Shown: positions 53,622-62,569, counted from the first letter of the stretch. The stretch: DNA of 64,000 nucleotides from Bifidobacterium callitrichos DSM 23973 (GCF_000741175.1 NZ_JGYS01000022.1:124001-188000); one strand, 5' to 3'. The notes: generated from the letters alone by a model not told the origin. Made by a program: numbers and translations.

Positions 53622-54740
53622 ATGGCAGCTCAGAACGACAAAACGCAATCGCCCGCGACACTGATGGACGTGGCAAAGGCGGCCAACGTCTCCATCGCCA
53701 CGGCGTCACGTGTGCTGAACGGCAGCACGCGCAGGGTCCGCAACCAATCATACGTGAAGGTGATGGAGGCGGCCACCAAACTCAACTACCGCCCCAACGC
53801 CTACGCGCAGGCGGTCGCCAAGGGCACGGCGCCGAACATCGTCCTGCTCGTCTCGGACATCTCCGACCCGTACTTCGCCGCCGTCTCGCAGGGCGTGGTC
53901 AAAGCCGCGGCCGAACACGGCCTGACGGTCACGATCAGCGTGGCGCCCACCCCGCGCGAGGAGCTCGAGGCGGTGCGCAAGGCCACGGCCACCCGCCCGC
54001 GCGGCATCATCGTCGCGGAAAGCGAATACGTCGACGCGCCCGAACGCGAGCCGCTGACCAACGAGCTCAGACAGTACGAGTCGACCGGTGGCCGCGCCGT
54101 GTTCATCCTCAACCGCGACCTGCCGTTCCCGGCGGTGGACGTCGCCAACGACGTCGGCGCACGCGCGATCGCCAGACTCATCATCGACTCCGGATACACC
54201 CGGCCCGTGATCCTCAGGGGCGACGAGACCTACCGCACGTCAAGGGAACGACTGGACGGCGTGCTCGCCGCGTTCGCCGACGCCGACGTCGTCATCGACC
54301 CGCGTGCGACGGTCAACGGCCGGTTCAGCCGCACCGAAGGCTATGCGGCGATCATGCAGATGGCGCGCGCGGGGCTCCTCAAGCCCGGCGACGGCGCGCT
54401 GTATGAGGGCAGGGGCGCCGACTCGGTCATCGCCCTGAACGACGTGATGGCGATCGGCGCGATGACCGCGCTGCGCGCCAACGGCATCGAGCCCGGAGTC
54501 GACGTGGGCGTCACCGGATTCGGTGACATCCCCTACTCGGCGGACGTCTACCCGCCGCTGACCACCGTGCACCTGCCGCTCGAGCAGATGGGGCAGGCCG
54601 CCGTCGGCAGCGTCCTCGCCAAGCGCGACGCGCAGGAGACGACCGGCGAGACCGGCTCGAGTTCGGCCGACGCGGGACGTCTGATCTACGTGCAGAGCGC
54701 CCCGGACGTCGTCCTGCGCGGATCACTGCCCAGAAGGTGA
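53622..54740 (+). CDS. LacI-family transcriptional regulator
   Basis: 372 residues. The HTH reads TLMDVAKAANVSIATASRVL and the effector domain contains VIALNDVMAIGAMTALRANG and VTGFGDIPYSADVYPPLTTV. The ATG at 53622 has GCGAGGACC before it. It is divergent from glycerate kinase and has matching operator half-sites in the spacer. The same half-site in front of the AGE-family gene suggests a three-target regulon. A hairpin with 11-bp arms (54750-54773) follows its stop. Confidence 0.92.
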   Translation: MAAQNDKTQSPATLMDVAKAANVSIATASRVLNGSTRRVRNQSYVKVMEAATKLNYRPNAYAQAVAKGTAPNIVLLVSDISDPYFAAVSQGVVKAAAEHGLTVTISVAPTPREELEAVRKATATRPRGIIVAESEYVDAPEREPLTNELRQYESTGGRAVFILNRDLPFPAVDVANDVGARAIARLIIDSGYTRPVILRGDETYRTSRERLDGVLAAFADADVVIDPRATVNGRFSRTEGYAAIMQMARAGLLKPGDGALYEGRGADSVIALNDVMAIGAMTALRANGIEPGVDVGVTGFGDIPYSADVYPPLTTVHLPLEQMGQAAVGSVLAKRDAQETTGETGSSSADAGRLIYVQSAPDVVLRGSLPRR

Positions 54741-54749
54741 GATGCGTCC

Positions 54750-54772
54750 CGTATTCCGGCGTGCCGGAATAC
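54750..54772 (+). terminator. Hairpin after the lacI-family gene
   Basis: CGTATTCCGGC and GCCGGAATACG pair perfectly across GT, directly downstream of the stop. No T-run follows; the nested repeat element begins at once. Confidence 0.55.
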
Positions 54773-54945
54773 GCCGCTTGCAGCGAATCGTTCTCAATAG
54801 CAAACGTGTGAGCCCATCGCACACCATCGCACAAACGCACAACAGGGGATGCCCCGGAATTCCAACGTTCCGGGGCATCCCCTGTTCGATTGAGGCCGAA
54901 AAGGCCTCACACGTTTCTTATTGAGAACGATTCGCTGCAAGCGGC
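54773..54945. repeat. 173-bp nested inverted-repeat element
   Basis: Terminal 40-bp arms (54773-54812 and 54906-54945) match at 38 of 40 positions; they begin GCCGCTTGCAGCGAATCG. Inside lies a perfect 19-bp-arm hairpin (AACAGGGGATGCCCCGGAA, 54841-54886) and a smaller TGAGGCC hairpin at 54891-54909. Three GCCGGCCGAC direct repeats follow at 54950-54983. No coding frame. It looks like a MITE or a structured RNA. Confidence 0.85.
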
Positions 54946-54985
54946 TGGCGGCCGGCCGACTGCCGGCCGACCAGCCGGCCGACAA

Positions 54986-55993
54986 TCACTCCGCGTACTC
55001 CAGCGGCTCGCCCTTGATCATGTGGGTGAGCTCGTTGACGACGTTCTCGCCCATGCCCTGCAGCTCGGTGCCTTCGGAGCCGGCGATGTGCGGGGTCAGG
55101 ATCACGTTCGGCATGTCCCACAGCGGGGAGTCGGCGGACAGCGGCTCGTCCGGATCGGTGACGTCGAGGATCGCGTTGATGCGGCCGGTCCTGAGCTCGG
55201 CGATCATCGCGTCGGCGTCGACGACGGCGCCACGGGCGGAGTTGATGAACCAGGCGCCGTCCTTCATCATCTTGAAGTACTTGGCGCCGATCATGCCGCG
55301 GGTGGCGGGCAGGCTCGGCGTGTGCACGGAGATGACGTCGGACTCGCGGAACACGGTCTCCATGTCGGCCTTGACCGCACCGTAGGAGGCGGTCTCCTCG
55401 GCGTCCATCGAACGGGACTCGGCGAGCACGCGCATGCGGCATCCCTTGAGCAGGCCCATCAGGTGGCGGCCGATGCGGGCGGAGGCGGTGACCAGGCCCA
55501 CGGTCTTCAGGTAGTTGCCGGCGGTCGGGAACTCGACCTCGCGGTTGATGTACTCGCGGCGCTCACGGTAGATGCGCTCGGCGCGGAAGAAGTCCTTGTT
55601 CGCCATGAGGATCATCGCCATGCAGTACTCGGCGACCGGGATGCCGTTGACATAGCCGGAGTTGGAGCGCAGGATGCCGCGCTTGTCGACCTCCTCGAGC
55701 GCCTCCGGGGTGAGCAGACGCCACGCGTTGCCGGCGGCCGCGGCGATGCCCTTGAGCTTGGGCATCCTGTCGAGGGTGTCGACGTCGATGCGGGCGTCCG
55801 GGCCCCATCCGGAGAAGATGTAGTCGGCGTCCTTGATCTGGTCTTCGACGCCTTCGGCGTGAAAATCGGTGATGACGTCGCGGTCGACGTCGGCGACGGC
55901 GTCGAGACGAGCCCACTGGGTGTCGTTCATGAGCTTGTCCACCAGCTCCGGCGGCTGCATGGTCAGGACGACTTTCGGCTTGGATTTGGTCAT
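54986..55993 (-). CDS. D-2-hydroxyacid dehydrogenase
   Basis: 335 residues. The catalytic triad positions are visible: Arg in NSARGAVVDADAM, Glu in DVTDPDEPLS and His in LTPHIAGSEG. The dinucleotide loop is unusual, KTVGLVTASARIGRHL, where GxGxxG is expected, so cofactor binding may differ. Family members reduce glyoxylate, hydroxypyruvate or similar acids. It lies 70 bp downstream of the AGE-family gene on the same strand. Linkage with glycerate kinase suggests production of glycerate. Confidence 0.88.
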   Translation of the reverse strand: MTKSKPKVVLTMQPPELVDKLMNDTQWARLDAVADVDRDVITDFHAEGVEDQIKDADYIFSGWGPDARIDVDTLDRMPKLKGIAAAAGNAWRLLTPEALEEVDKRGILRSNSGYVNGIPVAEYCMAMILMANKDFFRAERIYRERREYINREVEFPTAGNYLKTVGLVTASARIGRHLMGLLKGCRMRVLAESRSMDAEETASYGAVKADMETVFRESDVISVHTPSLPATRGMIGAKYFKMMKDGAWFINSARGAVVDADAMIAELRTGRINAILDVTDPDEPLSADSPLWDMPNVILTPHIAGSEGTELQGMGENVVNELTHMIKGEPLEYAE

Positions 55994-56063
55994 GGTGTAT
56001 GCACTTCCTTTGATTGCCTGTAATTCTTGCTATTTGGTGAGTCTAGGTCTATCGGACGCTATT

Positions 56064-57335
56064 TCAGAACGCCTTACCGGCCTTCTTGGCCTCGCCGAGG
56101 GCGGGCACGACGGACAGAGCCGGGTCAAGGCGCGGGATCAGCGTGGACTGGGTGGCGTGGTACAGGTCGGACTTGCCGGGCCACACGGTGCCGATCACGT
56201 GGTTGTCGCGATCGAGCTGGTGGAACCAGGAGCCCTTGACATGGTCGACGACGCACTCGTCGATGTACTTGCAGAACCGCGCGTAGTACTCGTCGTAGAA
56301 CGGATCGCCGGTCACCTTGGCGAGCGTGGCGGAGGTGTTGACGGCCTCGGCGATGGTCCAGTGCATGCGGTCGTGGACGACGGGCCTGCCCTCCCAGTCG
56401 GTGGTGTAGACGATGCCGGGCTGGCCGTCGGCGTCCCAGCCGTCGGCGACGGCGCGGCGGAACAGCTGTTCGGCGGCCTCGACGTACGGCTTGCGGGCGG
56501 TCTCGTCGTCCGGATAGGTGGACAGCGCCCACTGGGTGATCAGACGCGCCCATTCGATGCCGTGGCCCGAGGTGGCGCCGTACGGCTTGAACTGGTCGTC
56601 CTTCTTGTCCGCGTTAAACTCGAGCTGCGGCTCCCAGCCGGAGTTGAAGTGCTCCGGGATGCGCCAGCCGTTGTTCCGGGCCCAGCCCAGCACGTGGTCG
56701 ATGATGCGTCCGGCGCGCACGCGGTAGGAGTTGTCGCCAGTCACGTCGGCGACGGCGAGGAACGCCTCGGTGGTATGCATGTTGGCGTTGAGTCCGCGGT
56801 ACGGGTCGAGCTCGGTGAACTCGGTGTTCCACGTGTCGACGGCGAGTCCGAGCTTGTCGTCCCAGAAGTGCTCGTCGTAGGTCCTGAGCGCGAGGTCAAG
56901 CAGCTCCTTGGCGCCGGGGCGGTCGACGTAGACGGCGGAGGTGGCGGCGAGAATCACGAAGGCGTGGGCGTAGCAGACCTTGCCCGGAGCGTGGGTGCCG
57001 TCGGTGAAGACCTGCGGGTACCAGCCGCCGTGCTCGTCGTCGTGCAGGATGCCGGTCAGGCCCTTGAGGGCGGCGTCGACGAGTTCCTCGGAGCCCGGGT
57101 GGCCGTAGAGGACGCCCAGCGAGTAGACGTGCGCCATGCGGGAGGTGATCCAGGTCTCGACGCCGTGGGAGAGATCCGGGTTGCCGTTCTCATCCAGCCA
57201 TGTGGATCCGCCGTCCTTGTACGGGAAACGCTTTCCAAAATTGAGCAGATCGTTGGTCTCCTCGTCAAGGAACGCCGTGTTCTCGGCGGTTCCGCGCTGA
57301 TACTTCACACTTAGCTCTTCTTGACCTTGCGTCAT
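56064..57335 (-). CDS. AGE-family sugar epimerase/isomerase
   Basis: 423 residues from the ATG at 57335 (GAAAGGAATATCACA before it). The (alpha/alpha)6 barrel carries AGE-type His motifs: NMHTTEAFLAVADVTGD, TSGHGIEWARLITQWA and DRMHWTIAEAVNTSATLA. The closest pattern I know is the YihS-like aldose-ketose isomerase group (mannose, lyxose or sulfoquinovose). Substrate is not decidable. The in-frame extension upstream, which runs far into the antisense strand of ilvD, is not coding. It probably shares an operon with the dehydrogenase. Confidence 0.87.
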   Translation of the reverse strand: MTQGQEELSVKYQRGTAENTAFLDEETNDLLNFGKRFPYKDGGSTWLDENGNPDLSHGVETWITSRMAHVYSLGVLYGHPGSEELVDAALKGLTGILHDDEHGGWYPQVFTDGTHAPGKVCYAHAFVILAATSAVYVDRPGAKELLDLALRTYDEHFWDDKLGLAVDTWNTEFTELDPYRGLNANMHTTEAFLAVADVTGDNSYRVRAGRIIDHVLGWARNNGWRIPEHFNSGWEPQLEFNADKKDDQFKPYGATSGHGIEWARLITQWALSTYPDDETARKPYVEAAEQLFRRAVADGWDADGQPGIVYTTDWEGRPVVHDRMHWTIAEAVNTSATLAKVTGDPFYDEYYARFCKYIDECVVDHVKGSWFHQLDRDNHVIGTVWPGKSDLYHATQSTLIPRLDPALSVVPALGEAKKAGKAF

Positions 57336-57355
57336 TGTGATATTCCTTTCGCAGC

Positions 57356-57379
57356 TTTGCGGTAAGCCCTTACCGAAAA
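57356..57379. promoter_or_regulatory. LacI-type palindrome between the AGE and YczE genes
   Basis: CGGTAAG and CTTACCG flank CC within TTTGCGGTAAGCCCTTACCG. The TTGCGGTAA half matches the sites flanking the lacI-family gene at 53622. It lies 21 bp upstream of the AGE start. Confidence 0.7.
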
Positions 57380-57459
57380 CAAGTGTACAATGATCCCTGA
57401 CATCTGTCGACCGGGTTTGGGAAAAAAAATCGGAAAAAACTGTAAGGGCTTGCTGAACT

Positions 57460-58119
57460 ATGCCGTACATCATCAAACGTTTCCTCTGCTTCATCGCCGG
57501 AATCAGCATCGAATCCTTCGGCATCGCACTCATCACGAAAAGCGCGCTCGGCACCTCGCCGATCTCCAGCATCGCGTGGGTCGTCGCCCTGCGATTCCCA
57601 CAGATCAGCTTCGGCGTGACCATCTTCGCGATGAACGTGATCTTCGTGATCATCGAGGTGATCCTGCTGCGACGCGATTTCCACGCCTTCCAGTACCTCC
57701 AGCTGGCCGTCACCTTCTGGTTCAGCGCCGTGCTGGACGTGAGCATGACCATCCTCGGCTGGTTCGACCCGGATACGTGGTGGATGCAGGGCGCGGGGCT
57801 GCTGCTCGGCTGCTTCGTCCTCGCCCTCGGCATCTGCATGGAGGTGGCACCGGGGATCATCATGGTGCCCGGCGAGGGCATCGTGCACGCCTTCTCCGTG
57901 GTGACCAAGGTCCGCTTCGGCACGGTCAAGGTGTACTTCGACGTCTCGCTGATCATCATCGCCGGCGTGCTCTCATTCGTCTTCTTCCACCGGCTCAACG
58001 GCCTCGGCGTCGGCACCGTCGTGGTTGCGGTCATCACCGGCCAGATCGTCAACCTGCTCAACCGGCACTTCCGCTTCGTGCCGGCGATCCGCAAGACGCA
58101 GGCCGTGCGGGAGGCGTGA
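57460..58119 (+). CDS. YczE/YitT-like membrane protein
   Basis: 219 residues with about five hydrophobic helices. N-terminal FIAGISIESFGIALITKSALGTSP and the later APGIIMVPGEGIVHAFS fit the YczE/YyaS membrane family. The family's role is not established; a transporter is often proposed. It diverges from the AGE gene across a spacer carrying a LacI-type palindrome, and so may belong to the same regulon. SD is weak (GTAAGGG). Confidence 0.8.
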   Translation: MPYIIKRFLCFIAGISIESFGIALITKSALGTSPISSIAWVVALRFPQISFGVTIFAMNVIFVIIEVILLRRDFHAFQYLQLAVTFWFSAVLDVSMTILGWFDPDTWWMQGAGLLLGCFVLALGICMEVAPGIIMVPGEGIVHAFSVVTKVRFGTVKVYFDVSLIIIAGVLSFVFFHRLNGLGVGTVVVAVITGQIVNLLNRHFRFVPAIRKTQAVREA

Positions 58120-58208
58120 GGGAGCCGAGTGTTTGGTAACATCCTCGTGAATTCCATATTCTGACTCTTGACAAAACGCGTGTCCCGATTAGGGACTTGA
58201 ATGGAAGC

Positions 58209-60074
58209 ATGACTGAAATGCGTTCTGCCAAACTCATGTCGGGCCGCGTCTTCGCAGGTGCCCGAGCCCTCTACCGTGCCGCAGGCGTCAGCGGCGACGA
58301 CATGGGCAAGAAGCCCATCATCGCCATCGCCAACTCCTTCGACGAGTTCCTCCCCGGCCACGTCCACCTCAACAAGGTCGGCCGCATCGTCTCCGAAGCC
58401 ATCAAGGAGGCCGGCGGCATCCCGCGCGAGTTCAACACCATGGCCGTCGACGACGGCATCGCCATGGGCCACACCGGCATGCTGTACTCCCTGCCTTCCC
58501 GCGACATCATCGCGGACACCGTCGAATACCAGTGCAATGCGCACTGCGCCGACGCCCTGATCTGCATCCCGAACTGCGACAAGGTCGTCCCCGGCATGCT
58601 GATGGCGGCCCTTCGCCTCAACATCCCGACCGTGTTCGTCTCCGGCGGCCCGATGGAGGCCGGCACCACCGTCCTCGCCGACGGCACCGTCAAGAAGAAC
58701 ACCGACCTCATCTCCGTGATGTACGCCTCCGCCGACGACAGCGTCTCCGAGGAGGACCTGCTCAACTACGAGAAGACCGTCTGCCCGACCTGCGGCTCCT
58801 GCGCCGGCATGTTCACCGCCAACTCGATGAACTGCCTGACCGAGGCCATCGGTCTCGCCCTGCCCGGCAACGGCACGATCCTCGCCTCCCACGGCTTCCG
58901 CAAGGAGCTGTTCCGCAAGGCCGCGCGCCAGGTCGTCAAGATCGCCAACCAGTACTACAAGGACGACGACGATTCCGTGCTGCCGCGCTCCATCGCCACC
59001 AAGGAGGCGTTCGAGAACGCGATGACGATGGACGTCGCGATGGGCGGCTCCACCAACACCGTGCTGCACATCCTCGCGATGGCGCAGTCCGCGGACGTCG
59101 ACTTCACGCTCGACGACATCGAGCGCATCTCCCACACCGTGCCGTGCATCTGCAAGGCCGCACCGTCCGGCAAGTGGGAGATCTCCGACGTACACCGCGC
59201 GGGCGGCATCTGCGGCATCCTCGGCGAGCTTGACCGCGCCGGCAAGCTGCACAGGAACGTCCATTCGATCGACTACCCGACGCTCGAGGACAAGCTCGCC
59301 GACTGGGACATCATGCGCGACACCTGCACCGAGGAGGCCAAGACCCTCTACCACGCGGCGCCGGGCCACATCATCTCCCCCGAGCCGTGGACGCACGAGA
59401 CCCTGTTCGACTCCCTCGACACCGACCGCGTCAACGGCGCGATCCACGACATCGACCACCCGGAGATCCACGAGGGCGGTCTCGCCGTGCTGCGCGGCAA
59501 CCTCGCGCCCGACGGCTGCGTCGTCAAGACCGCCGGCGTGCCGCAGGAGATCTGGAAGTTCCGCGGACCGGCTCTGGTCGTCGAATCCCAGGAGGAGGCC
59601 ATCAAGGTCATCCTCGACGACACGTTGAAGCCCGGCATGGCGCTCGTGATCCGCTACGAGGGCCCGAAGGGCGGCCCGGGCATGCAGGAGATGCTCTACC
59701 CGACCTCCTTCGTCAAGGGCAAGGGCATCGGCAAGCAGGTCGCCATGCTCACCGACGGCCGCTACTCCGGCGGCTCCTCCGGCCTCGCGATCGGCCACAT
59801 GGCCCCGGAGGCCGCGAACAAGGGCCCGGTGGCGCTCATCAAGAACGGCGACATCATCGACATCGACATCGAGGCCCGTTCCGTCAACGTCGAGCTGACC
59901 GACGAGCAGCTCGCCGAGCGCCGCCGCGAGCTCGAGGCCGGAGACGGCTACGTCGCGCACCGCGACCGCAAGGTCTCGCAGGCCCTCAAGGCCTACGCCG
60001 CCTTCGCTCGTTCCGCCGACAAGGGTGCGACTCGTGATCCGGAACTCATCAACAAGCTTTCCGGCCTCGCCTGA
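58209..60074 (+). CDS. ilvD: Dihydroxy-acid dehydratase
   Basis: 621 residues from the ATG at 58209; an in-frame TTG at 58197 is a weaker option. Iron-sulfur ligand regions are visible: [12 protein letters not shown], and [19 protein letters not shown]. The C-terminal part has [23 protein letters not shown], split here by domain. It makes 2-keto acids for isoleucine, valine and pantothenate synthesis. A TTGACA lies about 40 bp upstream. A strong bidirectional terminator follows at 60106. Confidence 0.97.
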   Translation: MTEMRSAKLMSGRVFAGARALYRAAGVSGDDMGKKPIIAIANSFDEFLPGHVHLNKVGRIVSEAIKEAGGIPREFNTMAVDDGIAMGHTGMLYSLPSRDIIADTVEYQCNAHCADALICIPNCDKVVPGMLMAALRLNIPTVFVSGGPMEAGTTVLADGTVKKNTDLISVMYASADDSVSEEDLLNYEKTVCPTCGSCAGMFTANSMNCLTEAIGLALPGNGTILASHGFRKELFRKAARQVVKIANQYYKDDDDSVLPRSIATKEAFENAMTMDVAMGGSTNTVLHILAMAQSADVDFTLDDIERISHTVPCICKAAPSGKWEISDVHRAGGICGILGELDRAGKLHRNVHSIDYPTLEDKLADWDIMRDTCTEEAKTLYHAAPGHIISPEPWTHETLFDSLDTDRVNGAIHDIDHPEIHEGGLAVLRGNLAPDGCVVKTAGVPQEIWKFRGPALVVESQEEAIKVILDDTLKPGMALVIRYEGPKGGPGMQEMLYPTSFVKGKGIGKQVAMLTDGRYSGGSSGLAIGHMAPEAANKGPVALIKNGDIIDIDIEARSVNVELTDEQLAERRRELEAGDGYVAHRDRKVSQALKAYAAFARSADKGATRDPELINKLSGLA

Positions 60075-60105
60075 TCGGCTGGCGACATCAGCTGACGAAT
60101 AGACG

Positions 60106-60138
60106 AAAAGCCCCGCGGTTCAAAGCCGCGGGGCTTTT
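60106..60138. terminator. Bidirectional terminator between ilvD and the holin-like gene
   Basis: AAAAGCCCCGCGG pairs perfectly with CCGCGGGGCTTTT around a 7-nt loop, with A and T runs on either side. It serves the convergent genes ilvD and the small membrane protein. Confidence 0.95.
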
Positions 60139-60157
60139 CATATGTCTGAAATTCATA

Positions 60158-60523
60158 TCAGTCGCCGATGATCGCGCCGACGATGCCGGAGACGATGGCC
60201 ATGATGATCGAGCCGATCGTCGCCCACAGGAAGCCGTGCACGTAGACGCCGACGCCGAACAGGCTCAGCGCGAACCACGACGCCAATCGCATGCACAGCC
60301 AGTTGACCACCAGATAGAACACGCCGAACGTGAGGATCGTGATCGGCAGGGAGACCAGCTGCATCACCGGCTTGACGGATGCATTGATCAGCGCCATGAA
60401 CAGGGAGAACACGGCGATGCCGAGGATCGGCGGCTCCCCCACCGTCGTCATGCCGGGCAGCAGCACCACCATCACGGCGGCGGCCACGGTCAGTATCAGC
60501 CATTGCGTCAGAAACTGTCTCAT
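60158..60523 (-). CDS. Small 4-TM holin-family membrane protein
   Basis: 121 residues with four hydrophobic helices covering nearly the whole protein. NASVKPVMQLVSLPITILTFG matches the conserved core of the mycobacterial-type phage holin family IV (formerly DUF360). Such proteins are widespread in chromosomes without prophage, and nothing nearby is phage-like. Function in the membrane is unknown. Convergent with ilvD. Confidence 0.85.
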   Translation of the reverse strand: MRQFLTQWLILTVAAAVMVVLLPGMTTVGEPPILGIAVFSLFMALINASVKPVMQLVSLPITILTFGVFYLVVNWLCMRLASWFALSLFGVGVYVHGFLWATIGSIIMAIVSGIVGAIIGD

Positions 60524-60629
60524 AGCCCCATGCTATCCGCGTCCCACTGGCGGTCTGCGGCCGAACGCCATCTTGTTACACAAGACCCATCACCCGCCCC
60601 GTCGTGCGATGACCATGCGCGAGAAGATT

Positions 60630-60673
60630 CCTCCTTGGTTGTTGTACAATATCTTGTACAACAACCAAGGAGG
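60630..60673 (+). promoter_or_regulatory. Perfect hairpin/operator covering the antitoxin SD
   Basis: CCTCCTTGGTTGTTGTACAA (60630-60649) pairs perfectly with 60654-60673 around TATC. The right arm contains the AAGGAGG SD of the antitoxin, and the left arm contains its exact complement. As DNA it is a likely TA operator; as RNA it would hide the SD in transcripts that start upstream. Confidence 0.85.
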
Positions 60674-60677
60674 AGCC

Positions 60678-60956
60678 ATGGTACAAGCCGTCACATACAG
60701 CGCCTTCCGCAACGACCTCAAATCCTATATGCGCAAGGTCAACGAAGACGCGGACATGCTGCTGGTCACCAACACCAATCCGGAGGACAACGTGGTCGTC
60801 ATGAGCGCCGCCGACTACGATTCGCTGATGGAGACGTTGCGCGTATACCACAACCCCTATCTGCTCGACAAGGTCGCACGCGGTCTGGCGCAGGTGCGCG
60901 ATGGATACGTCGCACAGCACGATCTGATCGACCCCGCCCCGGAGGACGATCGGTGA
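60678..60956 (+). CDS. Antitoxin, YefM (Phd/YefM) family
   Basis: 92 residues. The N-terminal DNA-binding part begins VTYSAFRNDLKSYMRKVNED, with LLVTNTNPEDNVVVMSAADYDSL as the family core. The C-terminal acidic tail would wrap the toxin. It normally represses its own promoter with the toxin; the palindrome just upstream fits that role. The stop overlaps the possible GTG start of yoeB, a translational coupling typical of TA pairs. Confidence 0.92.
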   Translation: MVQAVTYSAFRNDLKSYMRKVNEDADMLLVTNTNPEDNVVVMSAADYDSLMETLRVYHNPYLLDKVARGLAQVRDGYVAQHDLIDPAPEDDR

Positions 60957-61216
60957 CCATGCTGCTGTGCTGGACCGAAGACGCGTGGAACGACTATCTG
61001 TACTGGCAGTCGCAGGACAGGAAAACCCTGAAACGCATCAACACCCTGATCCGGGATGCCATGCGCACCCCGTTCGAGGGCATCGGCAAGCCGGAGCCAC
61101 TCAAATGGGAGCTATCCGGCGCATGGTCCCGTCGCATCGATTCGGCGAATCGCATCATATACACGGTCAGCGGCGACAGGCTCTGCATCCTGTCCGCGCG
61201 CGACCACTACCAATAG
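60953..61216 (+). CDS. yoeB: YoeB ribosome-dependent mRNA interferase toxin
   Basis: 85 residues from ATG 60959, or 87 from GTG 60953; the SD GGAGGA is better spaced for the GTG, which overlaps the antitoxin stop. Catalytic residues align exactly with E. coli numbering (from the ATG): Glu46 in KPEPLKWELSG, Arg65, and His83-Tyr84 in ARDHYQ. YoeB cleaves mRNA in the ribosomal A site. All key residues are present, so the toxin looks active. Confidence 0.93.
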   Translation: MTMLLCWTEDAWNDYLYWQSQDRKTLKRINTLIRDAMRTPFEGIGKPEPLKWELSGAWSRRIDSANRIIYTVSGDRLCILSARDHYQ

Positions 61217-61323
61217 CCATCGGCGGCAAAGCGCACTCAGGACCGGCCGGAAATGCCACCATCCCGATGCGTACGAATGTACGTATAGCGAGTCAGTTCG
61301 GGAGCACGCCAGACATACGGTGT

Positions 61324-61337
61324 ATCGTTTGACGTAT
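61324..61337. promoter_or_regulatory. Operator-like repeat over the lacI-family start codon
   Basis: ATCGTTTGACGTAT overlaps the ATG at 61336 and matches repeats at 62497, 62542 and 62557. No SD precedes the start, so the mRNA may be leaderless and autoregulated. Confidence 0.6.
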
Positions 61338-62415
61338 GGTTACGATGAAGCAGATCGCGCAGGAGACGGGGGTTTCGGTTTCGACGGTGTCGCTGGTGAT
61401 GAATCACCGCGACGAGGGGCGCGTCAAGCCGGCGATCGCCTCGCACGTGCGCGCGGTGGCCGAACGCCTCGGCTACAGGGTCAACCCGATGGCAAGCTAC
61501 CTGAGAACGAACCGCACGCACATCCTCGGCTTCATCAGCGAGGAGGTCGCCACCACCCCATACGCCGGCGGCATGATCCTCGGCGCGCAGTCCGCCGCCA
61601 GCCAGTACGGTTACATGCTCATCACCGTCAGCACCGACGGCGGCATGGACGAGGACGACGAGATCGCCGCCCTGAAACGCTACGGCGCCGACGGGTTCCT
61701 CTACGCGAAGATGTCGAACCGCATCACCGACGTGCCGCAGGCGCTCGCCGACCTGCCAGTCGTGCTCGTCGACGCCACCGATCGCAACGATGGAGACAGC
61801 CTCGCCGATGGCACCGGTTCAGCTCCGGTCCCCAGCGTCGAACCGGACGAGTTCCGCATCGGCTACGACGCGACCCGCCGGCTCATCGACGCCGGATGCG
61901 AGCGCATCGCGTACGTCGGCTGCAGCGAGGACATGATCGCCCAGCACGGGCGTCTCGCCGGCTATCGCGCCGCGCTTGAGGACGTCGGCCACAAGCCCGA
62001 CGACCGGCTCGTCGTCAACGTGCTCAACAACGGTCCGGCACTCGCGGCCGTATCCGACCTGTTCGACTGGGAGCGGCCGGACGGCTTCTTCTGCTTCAAC
62101 GACGCACGCGCCTGGTACGTGTACGAGTGCGCGGCGCGGCGCGGGATGACGGTGGGGCGCGACCTATCCGTCGTGGGCGTCGACAACCACCGCGTGTTCG
62201 CCGAGACCCTCTCCCCGCAGCTGACGACGATCGAGCTGCCGCACTTCGAGATGGGATACTGGGCCGCGGCGAAGCTGATCTCGCTGATCGAAGGACGCGA
62301 TCTCGACGAGAGCGAGTGGCCGAGGACGACCGCGCCGATCCCGCCGCTCGACGCACCCGCGCCGGCGAAGATCCACTGCACCCTGATCGAAAAGGAGTCG
62401 GTCAGAAGGGGCTGA
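61336..62415 (+). CDS. LacI-family transcriptional regulator
   Basis: 359 residues. The HTH is TMKQIAQETGVSVSTVSLVM. The effector domain includes GFFCFNDARAWYVYECAARRG and LSVVGVDNHRVFAETLSPQL. No SD is seen before ATG 61336 (or ATG 61345), and a CGTTTGACG repeat overlaps the start. The same repeat occurs three times in front of the downstream sugar symporter, so that gene is the likely target. This lacI-plus-LacY/CscB-type arrangement resembles bifidobacterial sucrose loci. Confidence 0.92.
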   Translation: MVTMKQIAQETGVSVSTVSLVMNHRDEGRVKPAIASHVRAVAERLGYRVNPMASYLRTNRTHILGFISEEVATTPYAGGMILGAQSAASQYGYMLITVSTDGGMDEDDEIAALKRYGADGFLYAKMSNRITDVPQALADLPVVLVDATDRNDGDSLADGTGSAPVPSVEPDEFRIGYDATRRLIDAGCERIAYVGCSEDMIAQHGRLAGYRAALEDVGHKPDDRLVVNVLNNGPALAAVSDLFDWERPDGFFCFNDARAWYVYECAARRGMTVGRDLSVVGVDNHRVFAETLSPQLTTIELPHFEMGYWAAAKLISLIEGRDLDESEWPRTTAPIPPLDAPAPAKIHCTLIEKESVRRG

Positions 62416-62496
62416 CTTTGTTCTTCCGAGCCCGCGACACGCCGGAGTGTTGCGGGCTCTCGTTTTGGGACGGTCGACAAAAACGGCGTTATATCA

Positions 62497-62569
62497 ATCG
62501 TTTGACGCGTTGACTCGTCTGTTGTCGAACCGGTTTACATAGAACGTTTGACGTAAATCGTTTGATGCG
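62497..62569. promoter_or_regulatory. Three CGTTTGAYG operator repeats upstream of the symporter
   Basis: ATCGTTTGACGCG (62497-62509), GAACGTTTGACGTAA (62542-62556) and ATCGTTTGATGCG (62557-62569) lie in the symporter promoter region and match the repeat at the lacI-family start. The last two are adjacent and in direct orientation. Confidence 0.7.

Noticed and set aside
57336..59960. In-frame N-terminal extension of the AGE-family gene to 1298 residues
   Set aside because: It is antisense to ilvD and low in family-like sequence; a good SD and ATG exist at 57335.
60158..60523. Prophage remnant suggested by the holin-family protein
   Set aside because: No other phage gene, integrase or attachment site is nearby, and this family is common in chromosomes.
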